From Paenibacillus_E sp964253085 (lineage in GTDB: Bacteria; Bacillota; Bacilli; Paenibacillales; NBRC-103111): DNA of 64,000 bases. Both the position numbers and the translations under genes were made by a program. The notes beneath the pieces were generated by a model, which was not told where the DNA came from, did no database searches, and worked only from the letters and a program-made list of their open reading frames with translations. How positions within the stretch are numbered: the first letter of the stretch is position 1; each line of letters starts with the position of its first letter. The stretch is taken from the NCBI RefSeq assembly GCF_964253085.1, contig NZ_CAXUQH020000001.1, positions 6,324,001 to 6,388,000 of the forward strand. Direction: 5' to 3'. This document shows, piece by piece, positions 45,504 through 54,359 of this stretch.

Positions 45504-45968
45504 GGGCTATTTTCCAAAAATCAGACGATAGTTCGCCTGGCATTACGCCACTACAATGAAGAAGCGCAACGATCAGTATGGGAATTCCTGCACTGGTTCC
45601 TATCCCGGTCCGCTGCCGCCATTAAGGAGAAAAAATCTGAAACCGACGTCATGACCAAGTTCGTTATGGAGTATGTGGAGTCCAATTTCGGAGATGACCT
45701 GTCACTGGAAGCCATCTCAGCCAAGTTGGGAATTACCGGTCCGTATCAATCGACCTACTTCAAAGAAAAGACGGGAACGAATTTCAGCGACTATATTTTC
45801 ACCGTCCGAATGAATAAATCGATTGAAATGCTGCGAGATACCGACCTGAAAGTGCAGGAAATTGCTTCGCTCGTTGGTTACTTCACAGCTGCTTCTTTCA
45901 ACCGTGTTTTCAAGCGACATACCGGGATTACACCTAGTGAGTTCAGAAGGCTTAATAATAAGAATTAA
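45504..45968 (+). pseudogene. Truncated AraC-family regulator
   Basis: The last 105 codons form a complete AraC/XylS double helix-turn-helix (LSLEAISAKLGITGPYQSTY then VQEIASLVGYFTAASFNRVF and GITPSEFRRL). The same open frame runs back to about 45504, where a TAG stops it. The upstream part (ALRHYNEEAQ and EFLHWFLSRSAAAIKEKK) resembles the linker region of longer sensor-linked AraC regulators, so the N-terminal part is lost. A possible internal start at 45651 has only a weak ribosome site. A DNA-binding fragment could still be made. Confidence 0.6.
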
Positions 45969-46022
45969 TTGAAAAAGGGAGCAGATACACCCGGATGGCG
46001 TATTTGCTCCCTTTTGTTTCCC

Positions 46023-46994
46023 TTAATTTAGATCCTTGGCATATCTCGCATAGCATTTCCAACTCTGATAGCCCAACTTTCCGTAGAAATCTACGAAAGG
46101 TGTCGTATCAATGACCACATGGCGAACATCACGCTGCAACAGGTAATGAATCGCCGCTTGTACAATCGAGATACCGTACTTATGTCCTCGGAAGCTCTCG
46201 TCGATGCCAAGCGGCCCGATTCCCCCTAGTTCTCCCTCGAAAAGTGGTGACCAATAAATGTTCTGAGCTAACAAAGGAGACTGAGCATCGTTCATCCTGC
46301 AAAACCCAATGATCGAGCCCTGTTTCTCTAACAGAACGAACTCTCTACCCGTCCCCCCGCGTTCCCAATAGTCGCGATGCTGATAATCCCACGCGCCAGG
46401 AAAGCAGCGGGTCATGAACGCTGTTAAGCCTTCTCGATCACCCCGATTCGCTACTCGGAATGTCGCCTCATGGACAGCTGGCAATGATACGTTCTGATCG
46501 TCCTTGTAAGCGTTCAATAGATCGAATGATTTCTCCAGGAAGGCGTAATCCCTCTTCTCAAACCACGTTTTCGTTTCCTCGAGCTGATCCGGAATCCCTG
46601 GAAAAAGACGGCCGTGCAGATCATTACCCAGCATGATCCGCCGTGCTCCGGCATTCTGCAGGGCTTCTTCGGCTTTGTAAAGCAAATAACTCCCGATTCC
46701 CTTGTTTCTATGCTGCGGGTCTACCATCAGGGCCTGGATCCACCCCATATCCCCGCGAATGCCTAAACGCGTAGTAACTTCACTCGCCATCTTGGCGATG
46801 ACGAATCCAACAACACGCCCGGAAGATTGCTCTAGCGCCACCCAGGATCCTTCTCTTAACCAAAGTCGGTCACCTACGACATTCTGCTCCAGCAATCGAA
46901 GCCTCATCGGAAACAACTCTAATAAATCCTTATCCCAAAGCGCCACCAGATCACTCAGATGCGATTCATCCATTTGTTCGAAATTCCAGTTCAT
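46023..46994 (-). CDS. Tandem GNAT acetyltransferase
   Basis: 323 aa with two GNAT domains. The first (about 1-150) has the acetyl-CoA loop QHRNKGIGSYLLYKAEEAL; the second (about 170-320) has SFRGHKYGISIVQAAIHYLL, with a less canonical loop. The ATG at 46994 follows AGAGGAGGAGCAGC; the frame extends upstream to 47051 without a site. The substrate is unknown. It is monocistronic. Confidence 0.88.
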   Translation of the reverse strand: MNWNFEQMDESHLSDLVALWDKDLLELFPMRLRLLEQNVVGDRLWLREGSWVALEQSSGRVVGFVIAKMASEVTTRLGIRGDMGWIQALMVDPQHRNKGIGSYLLYKAEEALQNAGARRIMLGNDLHGRLFPGIPDQLEETKTWFEKRDYAFLEKSFDLLNAYKDDQNVSLPAVHEATFRVANRGDREGLTAFMTRCFPGAWDYQHRDYWERGGTGREFVLLEKQGSIIGFCRMNDAQSPLLAQNIYWSPLFEGELGGIGPLGIDESFRGHKYGISIVQAAIHYLLQRDVRHVVIDTTPFVDFYGKLGYQSWKCYARYAKDLN

Positions 46995-47190
46995 GCTGCT
47001 CCTCCTCTTCGTCACCATCATTCCGCACACGTAACTTACGGCAATTGGCATAGCCTTACTGAGAAATATAGGACATCGTGGCGATCTCGCATATAAGCAA
47101 ATCTTTCACTTATTGGTAGATGATAAGGATCACCTATGAAATGAAGCCAGTTATTTCGACATCGCAGCTAATTTCCGATTAGTGCCGCTG

Positions 47191-47330
47191 TAGCCACTTG
47201 CCCACCATTCGCTCACATACTCACTCACTAGCCACTTACCCAACACTCGTTCACATACACATTCACTAGCCACTTTCCCAACACTCGCTCACACACACTC
47301 ACTAGCCACTTGCCCGCCACTCGCCGACAA
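47191..47330. repeat. Imperfect tandem repeat, about 38 bp, nearly four copies
   Basis: TAGCCACTTNCCC...CACTCGCTCACA units start at 47191, 47229, 47267 and 47303 (periods 38, 38 and 36). No unique spacers are present, so it is not a CRISPR array. It abuts the four-unit element that begins at 47331. Confidence 0.8.
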
Positions 47331-47520
47331 CTAACTGTATAAAGTACATCTATTTTTTGGAAAATCATCAACATTTCTCGATTAAATGTAAAAAGTACAG
47401 CTAATGTAGCCCAATTCAACCATTCCCATCAAATTGCGTTCAATTAGCTGTAGGAAATACATTTATTCCTTGAAAATGGAGAAAAGGTGCAACATTAGCT
47501 GTATGAAATCCATTTATTTC
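47331..47520. repeat. Four-unit palindromic intergenic element, copy 4 (51-62-51)
   Basis: Units start at 47331, 47382, 47444 and 47495 and read (C/T)TARMTGTA...TACATYTATT or close variants, each an imperfect hairpin. Spacing is the same as in the copies at 36853 and 43738. It lies between the GNAT gene and a Gfo/Idh/MocA gene, both minus strand. No other feature was recognised between 47052 and 47190 or between 47521 and 47594. Confidence 0.85.
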
Positions 47521-47594
47521 AATGAATACCCCCTTGCAAACCTAAATAAACGTACGAAATAAATGGCTTCGCCGCCCTCTCAGCACGAAATATC

Positions 47595-47640
47595 TCAAAA
47601 AGCCCCTCCCCCACCTGAATAGCGAGATCGGAGCTTTGCC
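47595..47640 (-). terminator. Possible terminator of the Gfo/Idh/MocA gene
   Basis: On the minus strand AAGCTCC can pair with GGGGCTTTTT across a long, partly structured loop, followed by a short T-run. The stem is weak. Confidence 0.4.
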
Positions 47641-47648
47641 TTTAATGC

Positions 47649-48728
47649 TTATTCCGCATAAATGTGAGGATTTTGGCGTTGACATTCCTCGATAACCCAC
47701 AGCTGCCTGCGCACCTGCTGAGGCGTAATCTCCAGCTCTTTCCCCTCGGTTAGGGTATCATACAACATCAGGTACAGCTTCTCCGTCATATGCTCAAAAG
47801 CCGTCTTCCCACCTGGAATCGCCACCTCCCAGCTTTCCGTTTGCCAAGGCAGCTTCTCACTGCAATAGGCAGGCTTCCCATCTGCTGAAAATAAAGGCTC
47901 ACGGATCAGCTTCTGCTCAGACGCTTCCTCAGGTTTAAAATATTTCCACTCCAGCTTATCCCCCGTCCCATGGAGGCCCCCATTCGTTCCTTGAATGTTG
48001 AACTGCTCATGTGGAAATGCAGAACTGGATGAAATTTCCATATCTATCGTAGGTCTACCTTTTCCACGCAAAAGGAGCTTCACATAATCCTCCGCATCAC
48101 CAAAAGTATTCGTTCTATCCATGATACACATGACCTCCGGCTGTGTATCCGCACCGAACAGCTGCAATGCTTGATCCAGTGGATGTGGCCCCGTATTCAT
48201 CAAGCTCCCGCCATTATTGCTTTGCAACGTTTGCCAATCCCAACGGCGGGCAAAGCCATTCAGGCTGAAGTCGATCTGCACGATGCGACCCAGCACGCCG
48301 GATTCGATCACTTTACGCAGCTGAACGAAGGCCGGCTGATAACGGGATTGCTGGAATACCGCCAATATAGCACCGTTTCGCTCAGATGCCTCGATTAGCT
48401 GGTCAACCTCCTCCGTTGTCTTTGCCAACGGCTTTTCGCACAACACATGCAGTCCGCGGTTAAGCAGCTCCAGCGTAATCGGAAAATGCTGATGGCTCGG
48501 CGAAGCATTCACGATCAAATCCAGCTCCTCATGGGCCACCATCTCGTCCCAGGACGCGTATGCTTGGCATCCGTATTCTTGTTTCGCCAGCTCTTGACGT
48601 TCTGGAATGGAGTCCGCAACCGCCGTAATCCGGTAATGCTCAGGCAGCTGAACGAGCAAATTACCGTGGATATCGCGCCCGCTGCGTCCCTGTCCAATAA
48701 TACCTACCTTTACAATTCTCTTGGTCAT
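47649..48728 (-). CDS. Gfo/Idh/MocA family oxidoreductase
   Basis: 359 aa, NAD(P)-dependent sugar dehydrogenase family. Rossmann start VGIIGQGRSGRDIHGN (about 8-23), EKPLAKT motif with the conserved Lys (about residue 99) and NTGPHPLDQALQLFG with the catalytic His. The family oxidises sugar hydroxyls (e.g. inositol or glucose derivatives). The ATG follows AAAGAGGTAGTTGCG. It is the last gene of a minus-strand run that includes the AraC regulator, nagA, nagB and a second family member, so a role in the same sugar pathway is likely. Confidence 0.9.
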   Translation of the reverse strand: MTKRIVKVGIIGQGRSGRDIHGNLLVQLPEHYRITAVADSIPERQELAKQEYGCQAYASWDEMVAHEELDLIVNASPSHQHFPITLELLNRGLHVLCEKPLAKTTEEVDQLIEASERNGAILAVFQQSRYQPAFVQLRKVIESGVLGRIVQIDFSLNGFARRWDWQTLQSNNGGSLMNTGPHPLDQALQLFGADTQPEVMCIMDRTNTFGDAEDYVKLLLRGKGRPTIDMEISSSSAFPHEQFNIQGTNGGLHGTGDKLEWKYFKPEEASEQKLIREPLFSADGKPAYCSEKLPWQTESWEVAIPGGKTAFEHMTEKLYLMLYDTLTEGKELEITPQQVRRQLWVIEECQRQNPHIYAE

Positions 48729-48754
48729 CGCAACTACCTCTTTCTTTCATGGGT

Positions 48755-49660
48755 TTAGGGGGTCTTGCCAAACGTTTTCTTATATTCAGTAGGCGTGATG
48801 CCTGTTCGTTTCTTGAATGTTCGGATGAAATGACTGAGATGATGAAACCCAACCTGAAAGCCAATTTGTGTAATCGTATGCATGTTGCGCTGAATCAACT
48901 CCATCGCCCTTTCAATACGTACCTCATTTACATAATCGACGAAGTTCTGCCCTGTCTCTTTCTTAAAAACCGTACTAAAGTAAGCAGGCGCCATATTCGC
49001 TAAGAAAGCCCCTTGCTCCAGCGGAATATCCTGACTGTAGTTGTCGTGAATATATCGTTTTACTTCTTCGATTGGATGCTGGCTCGTTGAGGTTGATTGT
49101 ACATGTTGCTTCCGCCTTGCACGCCGGTATTCGCGATCCATAATGATGAGAAGCTTGACGAGGCTCGTACAAATGGCATATTCATAACCCGCTTCGCGAT
49201 GCTCAAATTCATCCTGAATATCTTGCAGCAGTTGCTCGACTAGAAGCTGCTTCGACTTTGCGATATGCAACCACGGCAGCGGTAAGGAAGACAGATCGGG
49301 TAATTCGTCTGCATTTTGAAGTAAAGGCTGCAAGGTATCCGAGAAAGGCTTCAACTGCTCCTTCACCAGATACGGAAGGAAATCAACCAGCACCACTTCG
49401 AACTCGCGCTCCTCAATAGCGCTCAAGCTATGCTCCACCCCTGGGGTGATGATGAACATATCCCCTCTGCTGACATTCAGCGACTTGCCGCGCAGCTGAT
49501 GGTTGCACACACCCTTGAGCACATAAGCAATCTGCGTATATTCGTGGATATGCAAAGGCTGCTTCAGCGTGAGGCTGGAGTAGCGGAATATTTTAAAAGG
49601 AAATTCCTTTTTCAGTGTGGATTTACTTTGAAAATAGGACATTCCCTTCCCCATGCTCAT
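48755..49660 (-). CDS. AraC-family transcriptional regulator with cupin domain
   Basis: 301 aa from ATG 49660, preceded by ACAGGTGG. An N-terminal cupin sensor (about 20-110; HIHEYTQIAYVLKGVC and RGDMFIITPGVEHSL) should bind a sugar ligand. The C-terminal AraC double helix-turn-helix is complete (IPLEQGAFLANMAPAYFSTV, then ITQIGFQVGFHHLSHFIRTF and TGITPTEYKK). It lies between nagA and the Gfo/Idh/MocA gene on the same strand and most likely controls this amino-sugar cluster. Confidence 0.9.
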   Translation of the reverse strand: MSMGKGMSYFQSKSTLKKEFPFKIFRYSSLTLKQPLHIHEYTQIAYVLKGVCNHQLRGKSLNVSRGDMFIITPGVEHSLSAIEEREFEVVLVDFLPYLVKEQLKPFSDTLQPLLQNADELPDLSSLPLPWLHIAKSKQLLVEQLLQDIQDEFEHREAGYEYAICTSLVKLLIIMDREYRRARRKQHVQSTSTSQHPIEEVKRYIHDNYSQDIPLEQGAFLANMAPAYFSTVFKKETGQNFVDYVNEVRIERAMELIQRNMHTITQIGFQVGFHHLSHFIRTFKKRTGITPTEYKKTFGKTP

Positions 49661-49758
49661 ACGATTACCACCTGTCCGAAGCCATATTTCCTTCAAGCAT
49701 ATGCCAATTGGCGGAATAGAACAACCTTTCTGTGCAGTCGCGTGACAAGACGCATGGC

Positions 49759-50934
49759 TTAGATCTTGCGGCCTCCATCATAGACGAGCTTGCCAGCTTT
49801 GTACGTCTGTTGCAAGGGGATGCGGCCGTCCGCTTGAACCCCGCCCAGGAGCACGAAGTCGGCAGGAGCTCCCGCCGATAACCCCTCCGCAACGGGCAAT
49901 CCCATCAAGCGAGCCGGGCGTGTCGAGGCCATTTCCCACGCTGATGAGAACTCGGCGATACCCCGTCGGTTCAGATGCTCAATGCCCCACAGCAACATTT
50001 GAGCCGAGCCTGCAAGAAGCCGGGGGTCAAAAGCCAAATGAAGCTTGCCTTCTGAGGTAAGTACAACATCTCCACCGATGTGTGTCTTGTAGACGCCTGG
50101 TTCAAGACCGCTGATGGCTACGGCATCACTGACTAGCAGCGCTTGCTCCCCTTTCACTTTCAGCACGACTTTCAACACTTGGTCCGGCAAATGAAATCCA
50201 TCCGCGATGACACAGCTCCACAAGTTCTCCTGTGCCAATTGCTCCCACAGGTAATTCGGATGGCGTGGCAGCATCAGGTGTGCCCCGTTACCCAGATGCG
50301 TCGACATCCGAGCGCCTGCCGCGACAGCTTCCTGAATCTGCGAAGCGTCTGCAGCGGTGTGGCCGATGGACACGATCACGCCACTATCGGCGCAGCGCTT
50401 GATGAATGTGGCACTGTCCAGCCATTCCGGCGATAGTGTCACAATCTTGATGCGGCCGCCCGCTGCTTCCTGCCAACGGCAGAAGAGGTCCCAATCCGGT
50501 GGCATTACGGCATCCAGGCGGTGAGCGCCGCGCGCTCCGTCATCCGGTGAAATGAACGGGCCTTCGAGATGAATGCCCGCAATGCCTTGTTCCGTCGCCG
50601 GGTCCGTCGCGCAGGCGCTTGCAATACTGCCGAGCGCACTTTCGATCGCATCGGGCGTGTTCGTAATAACGGTGGGGTAACTGGAGGTGACCCCTTCCCG
50701 CCACAGCTTGCGGATGATTTGACTAACCGTTTCCGCTTGCAGCGGAAGCTGGTTGAAGTCTAATCCCGCATAGCCATTGATCTGCAAATCGACCAAGCCG
50801 GGGGCGACGATCGGCAATCCATCTGATTCTTCTACCTGAATCATTTCACTAAACCGTCCATCGCGGACGGTAATCGCGACAGGTGCTCCTGTAGCATAAT
50901 GACGTGCGCGCATGACGCTCGTTTTATTGGCCAT
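49759..50934 (-). CDS. nagA: N-acetylglucosamine-6-phosphate deacetylase
   Basis: 391 aa, amidohydrolase fold. It removes the acetyl group from GlcNAc-6-phosphate to give GlcN-6-phosphate. Seen: metal-ligand Glu in IHLEGPFISPDDGARGAH, the VSIGHTAADASQ and STHLGNGAHLM histidine motifs, IADGFHLP and the catalytic Asp in VSDAVAISGLEPGVY. Its start overlaps the end of nagB by 11 nt. Together with nagB it feeds amino sugar into glycolysis as fructose-6-phosphate. Confidence 0.93.
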   Translation of the reverse strand: MANKTSVMRARHYATGAPVAITVRDGRFSEMIQVEESDGLPIVAPGLVDLQINGYAGLDFNQLPLQAETVSQIIRKLWREGVTSSYPTVITNTPDAIESALGSIASACATDPATEQGIAGIHLEGPFISPDDGARGAHRLDAVMPPDWDLFCRWQEAAGGRIKIVTLSPEWLDSATFIKRCADSGVIVSIGHTAADASQIQEAVAAGARMSTHLGNGAHLMLPRHPNYLWEQLAQENLWSCVIADGFHLPDQVLKVVLKVKGEQALLVSDAVAISGLEPGVYKTHIGGDVVLTSEGKLHLAFDPRLLAGSAQMLLWGIEHLNRRGIAEFSSAWEMASTRPARLMGLPVAEGLSAGAPADFVLLGGVQADGRIPLQQTYKAGKLVYDGGRKI

Positions 50935-51706
50935 AGGAATCGCAATCCAAGTACATCGTGCAGTCCGGATGCTGGCGGAGAATCGTCGATGGACACTCGG
51001 TCGAGATGGCCCCGTTCAATGTACGCTTCACTGCCTGATGCTTCGTAACACCGGGTACGGAGCAGAACAGATGTGCACCCGACATCAGCGCTGGAATGGT
51101 TAGGGTTAATGCATGTGTCGGCACGTCTGCTAAGCTAGCAAAACATCCGTCATTCACCTGCTGCTGCCGGCAAACGTCATCCAACTCCACAGGCTTAATC
51201 AACGCCGGATCAGCGAAATCGGCAACAGGCGGGTCATTGAAGGCGATGTGACCATTCTCACCAATACCAAGGCAGACAATATCAATCGGCGCTTCTTCAA
51301 GAAGTGCGCTATACCGTCTGCACTCTTCTTCTGCCTGGTTCTGACTATTAATCAGATGCACCGTGCCTGGCTTTACCTGATCGAACAATCGATCGTTTAA
51401 AAAGCGCCCAAATCTCTGCGGCGCATCCTCTCTCAGCCCGATGTATTCATCCATGTGAAACACAGTGATCCGCGACCAGTCGATGGCTTTATCTTGAGCC
51501 AGCGTTTCGAGCATTTCATTTTGCGAAGGCGCTGCCGCGAAAATAATACGGATAGCCGCTTTCTCAGCAAGCAGCGACTTGATTTGGTTGGCTGCATCTA
51601 GCCCAGCCGCTTGCCCCAACGCTATCCGATTCTGATACACATTAACCTGCAAAGCATCGATTCGTGCCTGCCAGATTGGCTGCACCTGTAATTGTGGCTC
51701 GCTCAT
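50924..51706 (-). CDS. nagB: Glucosamine-6-phosphate deaminase family protein
   Basis: 260 aa. It should convert GlcN-6-phosphate to fructose-6-phosphate and ammonia. The DEYIGL motif with the catalytic Asp and GIGENGHIAFNDP with the ring-opening His are present. The usual GxDGHIAFNEP reads GENGHIAFNDP here, so the acidic residue partnering His is Asn-flanked and the Glu before Pro is Asp. This fits a divergent NagB branch and the exact sugar could differ. It lies downstream of the Gfo/Idh/MocA gene by 18 nt and overlaps nagA. Confidence 0.88.
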   Translation of the reverse strand: MSEPQLQVQPIWQARIDALQVNVYQNRIALGQAAGLDAANQIKSLLAEKAAIRIIFAAAPSQNEMLETLAQDKAIDWSRITVFHMDEYIGLREDAPQRFGRFLNDRLFDQVKPGTVHLINSQNQAEEECRRYSALLEEAPIDIVCLGIGENGHIAFNDPPVADFADPALIKPVELDDVCRQQQVNDGCFASLADVPTHALTLTIPALMSGAHLFCSVPGVTKHQAVKRTLNGAISTECPSTILRQHPDCTMYLDCDSYGQ

Positions 51707-51724
51707 AGGATCGTTCCTCCATTA

Positions 51725-52741
51725 TCAAAAAGTCAGCTGCCGACCTTCAGCAGCGCTCTTATAAATCTGTTCAACTAGCTGCACCGCGCGCAGCCCAGAT
51801 TCACCCGTAACCAGCGGTTCATCGCCCGCTTCGATAGAAGCCATGACGTCCAGAAGCTGGCTTTGATGGAAATCCGACACAATGCTGCGCGGATCCGTAA
51901 TGCCGCCATAGGCACCCGCCTGCGCCCAAGTTGGTTCGCTTCGCCCCGGCACCGTCCAATGGACAATCGTCGAGCCTTCCAGCTTGATCGAGCCTTTTTC
52001 CCCGTACAAATTAATCGTCGCTGCAAAGCCCGGAGCAATGCTGGTCGAGGCCATGATTGTACCGAAAGTCCCATTTTTAAATTGCAAAATAGCTAATCCT
52101 AAATCCTCGGCTTCCATCTCGTGCGTCTGAGTAGCCACTTTGCCAAAGACGGTGTGAACGTCTCCTGCGAACCACAGCAGCAGATCTAAGCAATGAATCC
52201 CTTGGTTCATTAAGGCCCCACCATCCTCAGCGATCGTTCCGCGCCATTCCGCGCTATCATAATAAGACTGGGATCGATGGAAGGGCAGCGATACCTCGAC
52301 TAGCAGAAGTTTTCCGAGTGCGCCTTCATCCAACACCCGTTTAATGGCTTGATTCTGAGCCTCAAACCGCCTCTGTGAAATGACAGAGAGTGTAACATTC
52401 TTCGCTCTTGCCGCTTGCACAAGCCGCTCCGCGTCGTTCACATTCATACTGATTGGTTTCTCTATAATCAGATGCTTGCCTGCATTCACGACTGCAAGCC
52501 CGATGGCCGCGTGACTACCGCTTGAAGTCGTGACACAGACGATATCCACATCGGACCTGGCAAGGAGCTCGTGATAGTCCGTCGTCCAGGAGCAGCCTTC
52601 ACGATCTGCAACCGCTTGCGCCTTCTCTTCCGTTCGGCTAGATACCACAACCAGACTTGCCTCTTCGATATGACGGATGGCCTCGATATGAAAATCAGCG
52701 ACCGATCCACAACCGATAATGCCGAACCTCCAGTTAGCCAA
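51725..52741 (-). CDS. Gfo/Idh/MocA family oxidoreductase
   Basis: 338 aa. Rossmann start FGIIGCGSVADFHIEAIRHI, IEKPISMNVNDAERL with the conserved Lys and GALMNQGIHCLDLLLWFAG with the catalytic His. It sits two bases after the TIM-barrel gene and 18 nt before nagB, so it belongs to the amino-sugar operon. A dehydrogenase plus a TIM-barrel epimerase commonly prepare an unusual sugar for entry into a central pathway. The exact substrate is unknown. Confidence 0.92.
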   Translation of the reverse strand: MANWRFGIIGCGSVADFHIEAIRHIEEASLVVVSSRTEEKAQAVADREGCSWTTDYHELLARSDVDIVCVTTSSGSHAAIGLAVVNAGKHLIIEKPISMNVNDAERLVQAARAKNVTLSVISQRRFEAQNQAIKRVLDEGALGKLLLVEVSLPFHRSQSYYDSAEWRGTIAEDGGALMNQGIHCLDLLLWFAGDVHTVFGKVATQTHEMEAEDLGLAILQFKNGTFGTIMASTSIAPGFAATINLYGEKGSIKLEGSTIVHWTVPGRSEPTWAQAGAYGGITDPRSIVSDFHQSQLLDVMASIEAGDEPLVTGESGLRAVQLVEQIYKSAAEGRQLTF

Positions 52742-52743
52742 CC

Positions 52744-53598
52744 CTATACCTCCTCAAGCAGAGCTCGAAGCGCATCCAGCGTCATTCGCGTACCTGTCAG
52801 CTGACTGCCGCCTTCCGGAACAAAATGCGTTTCAATTGTATACAACCCCTCATACCCATCCGCTTCAAGCGCCTTTATCTGAGCCACCACAGCTACATTG
52901 CCAGAACCGAGAGGCACACATTTCGGTGTTCCATCTTGACGAATGTAAGCATCCTTCAGATGGACATGTGCCAAAGCATCCTTCATGTACTGGTACCCGC
53001 TCGGGAATGCCTCTCTGGCGCCATAAGCTTCGTTGCCTGGATCCCAAAGGCCCCGAACCGCTGGAGAATCGACGGCGGATACAAGTGCCGCCACTTCCTC
53101 CGCAAAGCCTCCATTACAGGAAGGCTCATTCTCTAAGAGCAGGACCACGCCTTCCCTCGCTGCGATGTCGCCTGCCCTTTTTATATAATGAACAATCTCA
53201 TCACGATGCCGCTGTGGGTCCATTTCCCGCCAAAACGAGAAAATACGAATGCGTGTCGTCCCCAGCAGCTTAGCAATTTCGATCACTCTATCCAGTTTCT
53301 TAAAATGTTCTTCTATACTCTGTTCCTTCTGACCAAACGTGTCCCCCGATTCAACCAATCGCTTCGGATCCAACGCGCATTTAAACAAAGGAGATGCAAT
53401 GGCAGAGACATATAACCCACGCTCTTCGACCATTTTGCGAATGCCAACGATCTGATCGTCATCTAATACGGATACATTGATGCCATTCACAACTCTTACT
53501 TCGACATGTTGTAAACCCTGTTCTGCAGCCCAATTCAACGCTGTCTCGAAATCCGGAGATACTTCATCCGTCAGTACGCCTAATCGATTCCAAATCAA
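52744..53598 (-). CDS. Sugar phosphate isomerase/epimerase (AP_endonuc_2 TIM barrel)
   Basis: 284 aa, xylose-isomerase-like TIM barrel. Metal-ligand motifs are visible: LLLENEPSCNGG (Glu), GLWDPGNEAY (Asp), HVHLKDAY (His) and TIETHF (Glu). It probably isomerises or epimerises a keto sugar. The start is TTG at 53598, with GGAGG 7 nt upstream (GGAGGTTATTCA then TTG). It is the first gene of the operon TIM barrel, Gfo/Idh/MocA, nagB, nagA. No clear sigma-A promoter was recognised upstream (53599-53700). Confidence 0.9.
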   Translation of the reverse strand: MIWNRLGVLTDEVSPDFETALNWAAEQGLQHVEVRVVNGINVSVLDDDQIVGIRKMVEERGLYVSAIASPLFKCALDPKRLVESGDTFGQKEQSIEEHFKKLDRVIEIAKLLGTTRIRIFSFWREMDPQRHRDEIVHYIKRAGDIAAREGVVLLLENEPSCNGGFAEEVAALVSAVDSPAVRGLWDPGNEAYGAREAFPSGYQYMKDALAHVHLKDAYIRQDGTPKCVPLGSGNVAVVAQIKALEADGYEGLYTIETHFVPEGGSQLTGTRMTLDALRALLEEV

Positions 53599-53877
53599 TG
53601 AATAACCTCCAACTTCGCTTAAGAATGCGATTCTGATTTCTTCTTATTTTCCTAACTATACCAAGATTGTCTGGGGCAAAGTTGACGTTTCTATTGAAGT
53701 AAGTTTACATTTTTTTCGCTTTCACTCGGCAGTGAACATCTTGCCCACTCCATGAAAATCATAACTAGTAAATAAAAGGAATTTGAGTGCATATGTGGAA
53801 TAGATGTATATACAGAATATGAGTCTTTGTAACTAGTAGAAGTAGTTCTTTCGTTCATGAAAAAAGGAGGTAAATGT

Positions 53878-54114
53878 ATGAAATCGACGGGAATTGTAAG
53901 AAAAGTAGACGAATTGGGACGGATCGTTTTACCTATTGAGTTGCGTCGGACACTCCATATTGAGATCGGTGACGCCATCGAGGTCTATGTGGACCCTGAG
54001 CGTATTACGCTCAAGAAGTATATGCCTGCTTGTGTGTTCTGTGGTAATTTCGAGGACATGACCTATTTCAAAGGGAAGCTCGTTTGCGGCAACTGTATTG
54101 ATGAGATAAAATAA
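53878..54114 (+). CDS. AbrB-family transition-state regulator with cysteine pairs
   Basis: 78 aa from ATG 53878, with AAAAGGAGGTAAATGT directly upstream. An N-terminal AbrB swapped-hairpin DNA-binding domain (KSTGIVRKVDELGRIVLPIE) is followed by a short C-terminal domain with two CxxC pairs (CVFCGNF, LVCGNC) that could bind zinc. AbrB proteins repress stationary-phase genes as tetramers. It is located 50 nt before the TPP riboswitch but has its own ribosome site and is likely independent of thiC. Confidence 0.88.
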   Translation: MKSTGIVRKVDELGRIVLPIELRRTLHIEIGDAIEVYVDPERITLKKYMPACVFCGNFEDMTYFKGKLVCGNCIDEIK

Positions 54115-54117
54115 CGA

Positions 54118-54146
54118 TTGCAATAATTAGAAATAAAGTGTAGATT
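54118..54146 (+). promoter_or_regulatory. Possible sigma-A promoter of thiC
   Basis: TTGCAA (54118-54123), 17-nt spacer and TAGATT (54141-54146), directly before the riboswitch. The -10 matches at 4 of 6 positions. Confidence 0.45.
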
Positions 54147-54163
54147 AAATACCTAAGTGCATA

Positions 54164-54254
54164 ATCACGGGAGCTTGGTGAGACCAGGCTGAGAGGATAG
54201 TTATAACTATCGACCGTTAAACCTGATCTGGATAATGCCAGCGGAGGAACACAA
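54164..54254 (+). ncRNA. TPP riboswitch (THI element)
   Basis: The conserved aptamer segments are all present: GGGAGC near the start, GGCTGAGAGG, then ACCTGATCTGGATAATGCC and AGCGGAGGAAC. It binds thiamine pyrophosphate and, with the terminator that follows (54275-54307), turns off thiC when thiamine is plentiful. Confidence 0.96.
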
Positions 54255-54274
54255 GATCTCTTTGTATACCAAGA

Positions 54275-54307
54275 GACCGCCTCTATTTATAGATGCGGTC
54301 TTTTTTT
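54275..54307 (+). terminator. Riboswitch-controlled terminator
   Basis: GACCGC and TCTA pair with TAGA and GCGGTC, followed by seven T. It lies between the aptamer and the thiC ribosome site, so it is the expression platform. Confidence 0.88.
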
Positions 54308-54359
54308 CGCAGCATGAATCCTCCGCTTGATTAAAATCAACTATTAGGAGGCAAGGTAA

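Noticed and set aside
47191..47330. Possible CRISPR array
   Set aside because: The repeat is contiguous, with no unique spacers and no cas genes nearby.
47228..47419. A 63-codon frame spanning the tandem repeat and element copy 4
   Set aside because: The repetitive peptide only mirrors the 38-bp array, whose period is not a multiple of three; no ribosome site.
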